Shown here: in pieces, positions 1-5,643 of the stretch
Position numbering within the stretch: the stretch's first letter is position 1
Layout of the letters: every line of letters starts with the position of its first letter
Assembly: GCA_013695405.1 (NCBI GenBank)
Contig: JACDAO010000387.1
Location: forward strand, 1-5,643
Source of the DNA: Acidobacteriota bacterium
GTDB lineage: Bacteria; Acidobacteriota; Vicinamibacteria; Vicinamibacterales; Vicinamibacteraceae
Direction of reading: 5' to 3'
DNA length: 5,643 nucleotides
Notes under the pieces: generated by a model
Told to the model about the DNA's origin: nothing
Databases searched by the model: none
The model's input: only the letters and a program-made list of their open reading frames with translations
Program-made: the position numbers and the translations under genes

Positions 1-646
1 ACTCGACCGACGCCGGCAGGTACGCGTAGGCCTCGCCATGGCGCGAGACCAGCCGCCCGAGCTGCGGCAGGACGTGGCGGAAGTACCAGAGATACGCGCC
101 GCGTACCAGCGGCTGCTGCGGGGTCGAGAATTCGAGAATCGCCAGGCGTCCGCCAGGCCTCAGCACGCGCGCCACCTCGGCCAGGGCGATGCCGGCATCC
201 TGGACGTTGCGGATGCCGAAGGCGATCGTGACCGCGTCCATCGATGCGGTCGCCGCCGGCAGGTGCATCGCGTCGCCGCGGACCAGCGTGATCACGCCGG
301 CACGACCCCCGGCGCGCAGCTTGCGCTGCCCGACCCGCAGCATCTCGCCCGAGAAGTCGATCCCCAGCACCCGGCGCGCCAGCCGCCGCGCCGCCATCGT
401 CCGCGCCACGTCGCAGGTACCGGTGCAGAGGTCGAGCACCTGTTCCTGACCGGTCAGCCCGAGCCGCCGCACCGCGCGCCAGCGCCAGTAGAGGTCCTGC
501 CCGCCGCTGAGCACGTGGTTCAACAGGTCGTAGCGCCCGGCAATCGCGTCGAACATCCCCGCGATCCTGGCCGGCTGCTTGTCGGTGGCGGGCGTGATGC
601 CGCCGTAGGTGCCGGTGCGGTCCCGGGCCGGCGTGGTCCGCCTCAT
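1..646 (-). CDS. menG: Demethylmenaquinone methyltransferase UbiE/MenG (3' end outside window)
   Basis: The first 215 residues of a class I SAM-dependent methyltransferase; the frame is open to the left edge. It performs the last step, C-methylation of demethylmenaquinone to menaquinone. UbiE-family landmarks are MFDAIAGRYDLLNHVLS (31-47), motif I VLDLCTGTCDVA (70-81), GIDFSGEML (96-103, with the acidic Asp98 expected to contact SAM), GDAMHLP (124-130), FGIRNV (143-148), RVLRPGGRLAILEFS (160-174) and YAYLPASV (207-214). The last motif normally lies about 20-30 residues from the C-terminus, so little is missing. The ATG at 646 overlaps the ubiX TGA as ATGA, which indicates translational coupling; only a weak GGCGGG precedes it. 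Motif I has Cys78 where Gly is usual. UbiE acting on ubiquinone precursors is possible by family, but the operon points to menaquinone. Confidence 0.92.
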   Translation of the reverse strand, partial: MRRTTPARDRTGTYGGITPATDKQPARIAGMFDAIAGRYDLLNHVLSGGQDLYWRWRAVRRLGLTGQEQVLDLCTGTCDVARTMAARRLARRVLGIDFSGEMLRVGQRKLRAGGRAGVITLVRGDAMHLPAATASMDAVTIAFGIRNVQDAGIALAEVARVLRPGGRLAILEFSTPQQPLVRGAYLWYFRHVLPQLGRLVSRHGEAYAYLPASVE

Positions 647-1275
647 GCGCGGCCCGCCTGCGGATCCCAGGCCGGGTAGAGCTCGTGCTCGATGCGCAGC
701 AGCGACAGGATCCGTCCGGCCATGAAGTCGGCCAGATCGCCAATGGTCTGCGGCCGCTGGTAGAAGCCTGGCATCGCCGGCACCATGATCGCGCCGGCCT
801 CCGCGCAACTGACCATGTTACGCAGTTGCGGCAGGCTCATCGGCGTCTCGCGCGGCACGATGATCAACGGCCGATGCTCCTTGAGCATGACGTCGGCGGC
901 GCGCTCGACCAGCGAGCGCGACAGCCCGTGCGCAATCGCCGCCATGGTCTTCATCGAGCACGGCACGATCACCATCGCGTCGGCGCCGCGACTGCCGCTG
1001 GCGATCCGCGCGCCGAGGTCCTTGTTGCTGTGCAGCTGCCAGTCGCCGCGCCGGACCCCCTCACCCCAGGTGTTCTCGATGTAGGCCTGCAACCGGTCGA
1101 CGCGAGCCTCGGGTCCAAGCTCGTCGATCAGCAGCCGGCGACCGTACTCGGTGATGACCAGGTCGACCTGCTGGCCATGCTCGAGCAGCGCCGACAAGGT
1201 CCGCATCGCGTACAGCGCGCCACTGGCGCCGGTCACGGCCAGCGCAATCCGCCGCGTCCCCGCTTCAGGCGACAT
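643..1275 (-). CDS. ubiX: Flavin prenyltransferase UbiX
   Basis: A 210-residue soluble flavoprotein of the UbiX/Pad1 family, of usual length. It joins dimethylallyl phosphate to FMN, making the prenylated FMN that UbiD-type decarboxylases need. Motifs in order are the FMN loop VTGASGALYAMR (14-25), IASGS (91-95), IVPCSMKTMAAIAHG (103-117), the Arg/Glu segment ERAADVMLKEHRPLI (124-138), PRETP (141-145) and PGFYQRP (169-175). In this operon it presumably serves the decarboxylase that removes the carboxylate after prenylation of dihydroxynaphthoate; that UbiD partner is not visible here. Its ATG at 1275 lies inside the 3' end of the prenyltransferase gene, with a GGGAG 9 nt upstream. Its TGA overlaps the methyltransferase ATG as ATGA. 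A role with an unrelated decarboxylase cannot be ruled out, but the gene order argues for menaquinone. Confidence 0.93.
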   Translation of the reverse strand: MSPEAGTRRIALAVTGASGALYAMRTLSALLEHGQQVDLVITEYGRRLLIDELGPEARVDRLQAYIENTWGEGVRRGDWQLHSNKDLGARIASGSRGADAMVIVPCSMKTMAAIAHGLSRSLVERAADVMLKEHRPLIIVPRETPMSLPQLRNMVSCAEAGAIMVPAMPGFYQRPQTIGDLADFMAGRILSLLRIEHELYPAWDPQAGRA

Positions 1276-2125
1276 AGACGCTCACTCCCGTGGTCACGAG
1301 GTACAACAGGCCGACCCACCCGTTGAGGTCGAAGGCGCGCTTGACCTGCGACAGATCCGTGTCGCTGACCAATGACTGCTCGAACACCAGCAGCGCGGCC
1401 ACCAGCGCCACGCCGACCTGGTAGACCATGCCGAGGCCAGCCAGCACCCCGAGCCAGGCCAGGCCGCCGACAGTGACGACGTGCAGCGCCCGCGATATGC
1501 GAATCGCCCTGGCGACGCCGAACCGCACCGGGATCGAGCGCAGGCCGTGCGCGCGATCGAACTCGAGATCCTGGCAGGCGTAGAGCACGTCGAAGCCGCC
1601 AACCCAGGTGCCAATCGCCACCGCGAGCAGCACGGGCTGCCACGCCGGACCGCCGCCGGCGGCGATCCAGCCTCCCACCGGAGCGACCGCCATCGCCAGG
1701 CCGAGGAAGAACTGCGTCGCCCAGGTATAGCGTTTGGCCAGCGAATACCAGAACACGATCGCCAGGGCGACGGGCGCCAGCGCGACACACAGGAGACTGA
1801 TCTGCGCGCACACCCACAGGAACGCCAGGCTCGCCACCGCCAGGAAGATGGTCGCCTCGAGCGTCGACACCGCACCGCGCGGAATCTCGCGCTGCGCCGT
1901 GCGCGGGTTCAACGCGTCGTGGCGGGCGTCGACCAGCCGATTGAAGGCCATCGCGGCACTGCGCGCGGTGACCATCGCCGCGACGATCCAGGCCACCCGG
2001 CCCCACGTCACCGGCACCAGCCGACTGGCGAGCAGAGCCCCGACCAGCGCGAACGGCAAGGCGAACACCGTGTGGCTGAAGCGGACGAAGCCGAGGTACG
2101 TGCCAAGTCGTTCAATCAGCGCCAT
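1265..2125 (-). CDS. mqnP: UbiA-family prenyltransferase, MqnP-like
   Basis: A 286-residue integral membrane protein with about eight hydrophobic segments. It should attach a polyprenyl chain to the dihydroxynaphthoate ring made by the futalosine pathway. Both Asp-rich motifs of UbiA enzymes are present: NRLVDARHD (residues 62-70, Asp66 and Asp70), followed by NPRTAQREIPRG, and DVLYACQDLEFD (179-190, Asp179, Asp186 and Asp190); these bind prenyl diphosphate through Mg2+. The N-terminal KFSHTVFALPFA-type segment (here RFSHTVFALPFAL, 15-27) is typical of the UbiA/MqnP group. The frame stays open to 2536, but the ATG at 2125 was chosen because family similarity starts there and upstream codons lie inside mqnX. 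The start overlaps mqnX by 14 nt and has no clear Shine-Dalgarno; the stop overlaps ubiX by 11 nt. 4-hydroxybenzoate prenyltransferase (UbiA) is the alternative by sequence, but no ubiquinone genes are nearby. Confidence 0.88.
   Translation of the reverse strand: MALIERLGTYLGFVRFSHTVFALPFALVGALLASRLVPVTWGRVAWIVAAMVTARSAAMAFNRLVDARHDALNPRTAQREIPRGAVSTLEATIFLAVASLAFLWVCAQISLLCVALAPVALAIVFWYSLAKRYTWATQFFLGLAMAVAPVGGWIAAGGGPAWQPVLLAVAIGTWVGGFDVLYACQDLEFDRAHGLRSIPVRFGVARAIRISRALHVVTVGGLAWLGVLAGLGMVYQVGVALVAALLVFEQSLVSDTDLSQVKRAFDLNGWVGLLYLVTTGVSVYVA
1285..1289 (-). promoter_or_regulatory. Possible ribosome binding site for ubiX
   Basis: GGGAG on the minus strand lies 9 nt before the ubiX ATG, within the last codons of the prenyltransferase gene. 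It supports the ATG at 1275, although in GC-rich coding sequence such a match can arise by chance. Confidence 0.4.
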
Positions 2126-3401
2126 GGATGCCCGGGTGGGTCCGACGTGCCGCGTCGGCGACGAGCTGATCGAGCCAGCGCACGTCGCCGGTGGATGCCG
2201 CGTCGGCCACCAGCCATTGTTCCACGTCGGCGACATCGGACGGCGGTCGTCGCACCAGTGCCCGCCAGGAGGCTCCCGGCGCCAACCGCCCGAGCGCGCC
2301 GCAACCCAACGCGTCGGCACCGCCGGTCGTGGCTGCCCGCAACAGGGCCGGCGCCGGCAGGTCGGGCGCCAGCGCCTGCAGGTGCGCCAGTTCCGCAAAC
2401 AGGTTGAGGTCGTCGACACTCGCCAGGCTGTCGGTGCCGACCGCCGCGCGCACTCCTGACGCGAACACGCGCGACACTGGCGGATCGCCGACGCCGACCC
2501 AGCGATTGCTGCGGGCGCACAGCACCAGCGTGGCACCCGCGGCGCGCACCAGCGTCAACTCCGCATCACGGCATTGCGTGCCGTGGACGACCAGCATGCC
2601 TCGATGCAGCGCGCCGATCGACTGCAGGTAGTCCACTGGCGGCAATCGAGGCGGCGACCAGGTGTCGTCCCACGCCCCGAGGTCTTCGAGCAACGCACGG
2701 CAGGGACCGGTGCCGGTCGCCAGGAACTCGACCTCCTCGGGCGACTCCCCGACGTGGATCGTCGACACGCCGCCGGCGCCCGGCAGCCCCGCCTGCAGCG
2801 CCTGCACCAGCGCCGCGGACGTCGAGTACGGCGCATGCGGCGCAATCGAGATGGCCAGGCGCGTGTGGCCGGCGGCACGCAGGCCCTCGGCGGCATCGGT
2901 GGCGTCGCTCCGAGTACTCGCGGCGATCCGTGCCGCGGCGGCGGTGCGAAAGCCCAGCGCCTCGCGAAAGTGCACGCCCGACAGCGACGAGGCGGCCAGC
3001 GGCTGGACCGGGGCGTTGCTGTTGCCGACGTCGCCGACCCCCACGGCGCCGGTCGCCTCCATGCTCGCGATGGCCGCGCCCGCAGCGGCGCGAGTCTCGT
3101 CGGTGCCGACACCTCGCGCGCGACGCGCCTGCAGCAGGGCCCGCACCCAGGCGACGAACGACGCGGCGGGCGGCACGACACCGGCCAGGTGCGAGAGCTC
3201 GAGGTGCGTGTGCGCGTTGACCAGTCCTGGCAGGATCACGACATCGCCGAGATCGAGCGTCTGGCCGGCACGTCCGGAGGCGACCGAGCCGCTGCCGAGG
3301 CCGACGATCGTCCCGCGCGCGCTGTCCACCTCGATCCAGCCGTCACGCACGGTCGGCGAGACCACGGGCACGATCCAGCGCGCCGTGACGTGGACAATCA
3401 T
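2112..3401 (-). CDS. mqnX: Amidohydrolase, probable aminodeoxyfutalosine deaminase MqnX
   Basis: A 429-residue cytosolic metal-dependent hydrolase of the amidohydrolase superfamily, adenosine/SAH deaminase-like branch. Metal and catalytic residues are all in place: His64 and His66 in NAHTHLELS, His216 with Glu219 in HVGES, His273 in VVHGTQC and Asp324 in GTDSLAS. His189 in APHAPYS and CARSN (295-299) are also typical of this group. The inferred reaction is deamination of 6-amino-6-deoxyfutalosine to futalosine, between MqnE and the hydrolase MqnB. The specificity comes from context, directly after mqnC in an mqn operon; motifs alone would also allow another adenosine-like, SAH or guanine-type deaminase. 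The ATG at 3401 follows the mqnC stop by 7 nt and has no good Shine-Dalgarno, so translation is probably coupled. The small beta-sandwich expected at the N-terminus is present (residues 1-58). The 3' end overlaps the prenyltransferase start by 14 nt. Confidence 0.85.
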   Translation of the reverse strand: MIVHVTARWIVPVVSPTVRDGWIEVDSARGTIVGLGSGSVASGRAGQTLDLGDVVILPGLVNAHTHLELSHLAGVVPPAASFVAWVRALLQARRARGVGTDETRAAAGAAIASMEATGAVGVGDVGNSNAPVQPLAASSLSGVHFREALGFRTAAAARIAASTRSDATDAAEGLRAAGHTRLAISIAPHAPYSTSAALVQALQAGLPGAGGVSTIHVGESPEEVEFLATGTGPCRALLEDLGAWDDTWSPPRLPPVDYLQSIGALHRGMLVVHGTQCRDAELTLVRAAGATLVLCARSNRWVGVGDPPVSRVFASGVRAAVGTDSLASVDDLNLFAELAHLQALAPDLPAPALLRAATTGGADALGCGALGRLAPGASWRALVRRPPSDVADVEQWLVADAASTGDVRWLDQLVADAARRTHPGIHGAD

Positions 3402-3408
3402 CCGCCGT

Positions 3409-4626
3409 TCACGCGGGCTGCGAGCGCTGCGCCCGCCCGGCGCGGCTGCGCGCCTCGTACCCGGCCAGTTCGGCCGGCATCAGCTCGGCGCCGTCCGGCT
3501 TGGCGATGTCCAGCGCCAGCCGCCGCGGCACCTCGCGCTCCCGGAACACCGGGCCGCCGACCAGATCGTAGTGCATCGTCCGCCGCATCGGCGCGAAGCC
3601 GGCATTCTCGATGTTGCGGACGATTTCGACTTCGTCCATGCAGTAGCTGGCACCCGCGGCACGCACGACGTTCTCCTCGATCATCACGCTACCCATGTCA
3701 TTGGCGCCGAAGCCGAGGCTCAACTGTCCGACCTTGCCGCCCTGGGTGACCCACGACGCCTGGATGTTGTCGATATTGTCGAGCACGATCCGGGCAAGGG
3801 CCAGCGTCCGCAGGTACTCGGCGCCGGTCGACTCGACGCCGGCCAGCTCTGTGTGATCGGGCTGATAGCTCCAGGTGATGAACGCGGTGAAACCGCCGGT
3901 CAGGTCCTGCAGGTCGCGGACCCGCAGCAGGTGCGCAATCCGTTCCTCGGGTGTCTCGACGCTGCCGTACATCATCGTCGCGGTGGTGCGCAGCCCCTGA
4001 CGATGGACTTCGTGCATCACGCCGATCCACTCGTCGGCGCTGGCCTTGTTGTAGCAGTTGAGCAGCTTGCGCACGCGGTCGACCAGGATCTCGGCGCCGC
4101 CCCCGGGCACGCTGTCCAGGCCGGCGGCGATCAGCCGCGACACGACCGCGGGCACCGGCAGGGTCGACGAACGCGAGATGTGCAGGATCTCTGGCGGCGA
4201 CAGGGCGTGCAGCTTGAAGGCCGGATACCGCGCCTTGACGGCGCGGAACAGGTCCTCGTACCAGGCCAGCGGCAGGTCCGGATTGTGGCCACCCTGCAGC
4301 AGCACCTGGTTGCCACCAACCGCCCTGGTCTCGTCGATCTTGGCAAACAGCTCGTCGCGCGACAGCACGTAGCCGTCGCTGCTGCCGACCACCCGGTAGA
4401 ACGCACAGAAGTTGCAGCGCGCGACGCAGACGTTGGTGTAGTTGACGTTGCGATCGATGATGTAGGTGACAACGCGTCCAGGGTGCTTGCGGGCGCGGAT
4501 CGCGTCGGCCAGCTGCCCGAGCTGCCAGGTGCTCGCATCACGGTAGAGCGTCAGCGCCTCGGCGGCATCGACCCGCCCTCCCCCGGCCACCCGCTGCCGC
4601 AGTGCCTCCACAGACGTGTGCGTCAT
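3409..4626 (-). CDS. mqnC: Cyclic dehypoxanthinyl futalosine synthase MqnC (radical SAM)
   Basis: A 405-residue cytosolic radical-SAM enzyme that cyclises dehypoxanthinyl futalosine to the spiro cyclic form that MqnD later cleaves. The cluster-binding motif CVARCNFC gives Cys67, Cys71 and Cys74, in the CxxxCxxC spacing. Other family landmarks are IIDRNVNYTNVC (56-67), LLQGGHNPDLPL (109-120), SVPGGGAEIL (172-181), the MMYGSVET segment (218-225), ITWSYQPDHTEL (250-261) and LGFGANDMGSVMIEENVV (304-321). The last two segments are strongly typical of MqnC and distinguish it from MqnE and CofH. The ATG at 4626 is well supported by a GAGGT Shine-Dalgarno that overlaps the mqnA stop. The conserved domain ends near residue 375; the final 15 or so residues are Arg/Ala-rich and look like a short unstructured tail. 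mqnX follows after 7 nt. Confidence 0.95.
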   Translation of the reverse strand: MTHTSVEALRQRVAGGGRVDAAEALTLYRDASTWQLGQLADAIRARKHPGRVVTYIIDRNVNYTNVCVARCNFCAFYRVVGSSDGYVLSRDELFAKIDETRAVGGNQVLLQGGHNPDLPLAWYEDLFRAVKARYPAFKLHALSPPEILHISRSSTLPVPAVVSRLIAAGLDSVPGGGAEILVDRVRKLLNCYNKASADEWIGVMHEVHRQGLRTTATMMYGSVETPEERIAHLLRVRDLQDLTGGFTAFITWSYQPDHTELAGVESTGAEYLRTLALARIVLDNIDNIQASWVTQGGKVGQLSLGFGANDMGSVMIEENVVRAAGASYCMDEVEIVRNIENAGFAPMRRTMHYDLVGGPVFREREVPRRLALDIAKPDGAELMPAELAGYEARSRAGRAQRSQPA

Positions 4627-4631
4627 GGCTT

Positions 4632-4637
4632 ACCTCA
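4632..4637 (-). promoter_or_regulatory. Ribosome binding site for mqnC overlapping the mqnA stop
   Basis: The minus strand reads TGAGGT, with the TGA being the stop codon of mqnA and GAGGT ending 5 nt before the mqnC ATG. This is the clearest Shine-Dalgarno in the window. Sharing bases between stop codon and binding site suggests that ribosomes ending on mqnA reinitiate on mqnC. Confidence 0.7.
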
Positions 4638-5456
4638 TCGCCCGAGCCCGGCGGGCGCATGCAGCATCGACAAGCGGCGCAGGACCTCTGGGCGCTCGGG
4701 CGCAAGGCCGTCGGCGGCCGCCAGCGCCAGGTAGTACCCCAAGCCGCGCAGCGCCGCGTCGTCGAGCTCGTAGCGGATGTTGTCGCGCAGGTAGCTGACC
4801 AGCAGCGGTACCCGCGCGACATCGTCACCGGCGGCCGCGGCGGCAATCGCCGGAATCGCGGCCTGCCCCGCGCGGCAGGCCTCCTGCAGCACGCTGACAA
4901 CCGACGAGGACAGCACGCCCGGCTGGGCGGCCCAGACCGCGAAGACGAACGGCAGGCCGGTCAGCGTCTGCCACGCCTCACCGAGATCAATCTTCTCGGC
5001 ACCGAGTGCCTGCCACGGCGCCTGCAAGGCTGGGTCGCCAATCAGCAAGGCCGCCTCGGCGAAGTCGAGCATCGCAGCCAGGTCGGGCGCCGCGTCGACC
5101 AGCACCGGATCGATGTCGAACTGCTGGCGGCAGAGCACCCGCGCCAGGCCGACCGAACTGCGCGAGCTGACGTCCAGCGCCAGGCGCCGCACGCGGTCGA
5201 TCGGCACGCGCGTGAAAATCGCCACCGAGTTGACCGCGCCGCGACAGCCGATCGCCAGGCCCGGCACGACGTCGTAGGTGACCGGACCGCGCAGCAGCTC
5301 GATTGCCGGCACCAGCCCGACGTCGATGTGACCGGCGTGCAGCAGATCGGCGCACACCGACGGCACGTCGAGCCGCAGGGTGAGCACGGGCTGCGCGTCC
5401 AGGCCGTGCACCAGCGGCCGGGCGTTGAGGAAGCCGACCGCGCCGACGCGGATCAC
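4635..5456 (-). CDS. mqnA: Chorismate dehydratase MqnA
   Basis: A 273-residue cytosolic protein of the MqnA/MqnD periplasmic-binding-protein-like fold, of normal family length. MqnA dehydrates chorismate to 3-[(1-carboxyvinyl)oxy]benzoate, the first committed step of the futalosine pathway. Supporting motifs are the N-terminal VGAVGFLNARPL (residues 4-15), IDVGLVPAIELL (44-55), the small-residue ligand-loop segment around GAVNSVAIF (73-81), LLIGDPAL (137-144) and GLPFVFAVWA (167-176), all in the order typical of MqnA. No signal peptide is visible. The start is GTG at 5456, chosen because the conserved VGAVGFLNARPL begins three residues later and a GGGAGG Shine-Dalgarno lies 4 nt upstream. The start overlaps the mqnE stop (GTGA), and mqnC begins 8 nt after the mqnA stop. 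The paralogue MqnD is the main alternative, but the NARPL N-terminus and position between mqnE and mqnC favour MqnA. Confidence 0.93.
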   Translation of the reverse strand: MIRVGAVGFLNARPLVHGLDAQPVLTLRLDVPSVCADLLHAGHIDVGLVPAIELLRGPVTYDVVPGLAIGCRGAVNSVAIFTRVPIDRVRRLALDVSSRSSVGLARVLCRQQFDIDPVLVDAAPDLAAMLDFAEAALLIGDPALQAPWQALGAEKIDLGEAWQTLTGLPFVFAVWAAQPGVLSSSVVSVLQEACRAGQAAIPAIAAAAAGDDVARVPLLVSYLRDNIRYELDDAALRGLGYYLALAAADGLAPERPEVLRRLSMLHAPAGLGR

Positions 5457-5643
5457 CGCGCCTCCCGGAGGGCGAAGCGACCGTCGCGCTCGACCGGGTC
5501 GAGTGACGCGGCCAGGATGTTGCGGCGGACCTCCTCGAGGATGGCGCGGCGTGGCCCGTGCGGCAAGTCGTCGCGCGCCGGCACGCCGTCGAGATCGTCG
5601 GCGCCGAACAGCAGGCAGGCTTGCGCCAGTTTGGCGCCCATCC
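5453..5643 (-). CDS. mqnE: Aminofutalosine synthase MqnE, C-terminal fragment (5' end outside window)
   Basis: Only the last 63 or so residues are present; the gene continues beyond the right edge, and the Met at 5641 is probably internal. The visible part reads KLAQACLLFGADDLDG followed by a helical, Arg-rich stretch and PVERDGRF, ending in TGA. This matches the C-terminal end of MqnE/MqnC/CofH-type radical-SAM enzymes, where a K-AQ...FG-DD-DG segment closes the barrel and a VERD/VERN motif follows. MqnE uses a 4Fe-4S cluster and SAM to add the adenosyl radical to 3-[(1-carboxyvinyl)oxy]benzoate, giving aminodeoxyfutalosine. The CxxxCxxC cluster motif would lie outside the window, so it cannot be checked. 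The call to MqnE rather than a second MqnC-like protein rests on the next genes being mqnA and mqnC. The stop overlaps the mqnA start by 4 nt (GTGA). The segment after DDLDG differs from the form I recall for Streptomyces MqnE. Confidence 0.75.
   Translation of the reverse strand, partial: MGAKLAQACLLFGADDLDGVPARDDLPHGPRRAILEEVRRNILAASLDPVERDGRFALREAR
5461..5466 (-). promoter_or_regulatory. Ribosome binding site for mqnA
   Basis: GGGAGG on the minus strand lies 4 nt before the GTG start of mqnA, inside the last codons of mqnE. It supports the GTG start, which no upstream ATG competes with. The spacing is slightly short, and translation is probably also coupled through the GTGA overlap. Confidence 0.6.

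Noticed and set aside
38..679. A 213-codon plus-strand frame at the left edge
   Set aside because: The minus strand here encodes a UbiE/MenG methyltransferase with all family motifs; the plus frame has biased composition and no similarity that I recognise.
1233..2006. A 257-codon minus-strand frame inside the prenyltransferase gene
   Set aside because: It is the alternate frame of the prenyltransferase gene, with Arg/Gly-rich translation and no motif.
1481..2407. A 308-codon plus-strand frame opposite the prenyltransferase and mqnX
   Set aside because: Hydrophilic Arg/His-rich translation with no motif, antisense to a clear membrane enzyme with both Asp-rich motifs.
2126..2536. An N-terminal extension of the prenyltransferase up to position 2536
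   Set aside because: The extra 137 residues are an out-of-frame reading of mqnX, rich in Arg and Cys, and family similarity begins just after the ATG at 2125.
3402..3408. Possible promoter or terminator between mqnC and mqnX
   Set aside because: The gap is only 7 nt and holds no hairpin or promoter-like element; the other gap (4627-4634) is 8 nt and is largely taken up by a ribosome binding site.
2574..3749. A second long plus-strand frame opposite mqnX
   Set aside because: Low-complexity Arg/Ala/Gly/His composition with no family motif; it overlaps the previous shadow frame as well as mqnX.
2662..4734. A 690-codon plus-strand open frame opposite mqnX and mqnC
   Set aside because: It is rich in Arg, Ala, Pro and Ser, shows no recognisable domain, and lies entirely antisense to two genes with full catalytic motifs. 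Long antisense frames are expected in GC-rich coding DNA.

Overview
The window is a gene-dense, GC-rich bacterial segment. Every supportable gene lies on the minus strand, so transcription runs from position 5643 towards position 1. Seven genes, the first and last cut by the window edges, form one tightly packed operon for menaquinone (vitamin K2) synthesis by the futalosine pathway. In transcription order they are: the C-terminal end of a radical-SAM protein, most likely aminofutalosine synthase MqnE (5643-5453); chorismate dehydratase MqnA (5456-4635); cyclic dehypoxanthinyl futalosine synthase MqnC (4626-3409); an amidohydrolase, most likely aminodeoxyfutalosine deaminase MqnX (3401-2112); a UbiA-family prenyltransferase, MqnP-like (2125-1265); flavin prenyltransferase UbiX (1275-643); and a UbiE/MenG methyltransferase that runs off the left edge (646-1).

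The junctions, in transcription order, are a 4-nt overlap (GTGA), an 8-nt gap, a 7-nt gap, a 14-nt overlap, an 11-nt overlap and a 4-nt overlap (ATGA). No intergenic space is long enough for a promoter or terminator, so one polycistronic mRNA with translational coupling is the natural reading. The promoter would lie upstream of mqnE, outside the window.

The genes fit together as follows. MqnA dehydrates chorismate to 3-[(1-carboxyvinyl)oxy]benzoate. MqnE joins this to the adenosyl group of SAM, giving aminodeoxyfutalosine. MqnX deaminates that to futalosine. A hydrolase (MqnB, not in the window) removes hypoxanthine, and MqnC cyclises the product. MqnD (not in the window) releases the dihydroxynaphthoate. 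The UbiA-like enzyme prenylates the ring, a UbiD-type decarboxylase (not in the window) that depends on the prenylated FMN made by UbiX removes the carboxylate, and UbiE/MenG adds the final C-methyl group.

The host is a high-GC bacterium that makes menaquinone from chorismate without the classical Men enzymes. The gene order and composition would suit Acidobacteriota such as Vicinamibacteria, but Myxococcota, Gemmatimonadota and others cannot be excluded from sequence reading alone. There are no RNA genes, mobile elements, repeats or CRISPR arrays that I can support, and no stretch of more than about 10 bases lies outside a gene. I found no undescribed system. The points worth checking are which pathway genes are missing, the overlapping gene junctions and a few unusual motif residues.
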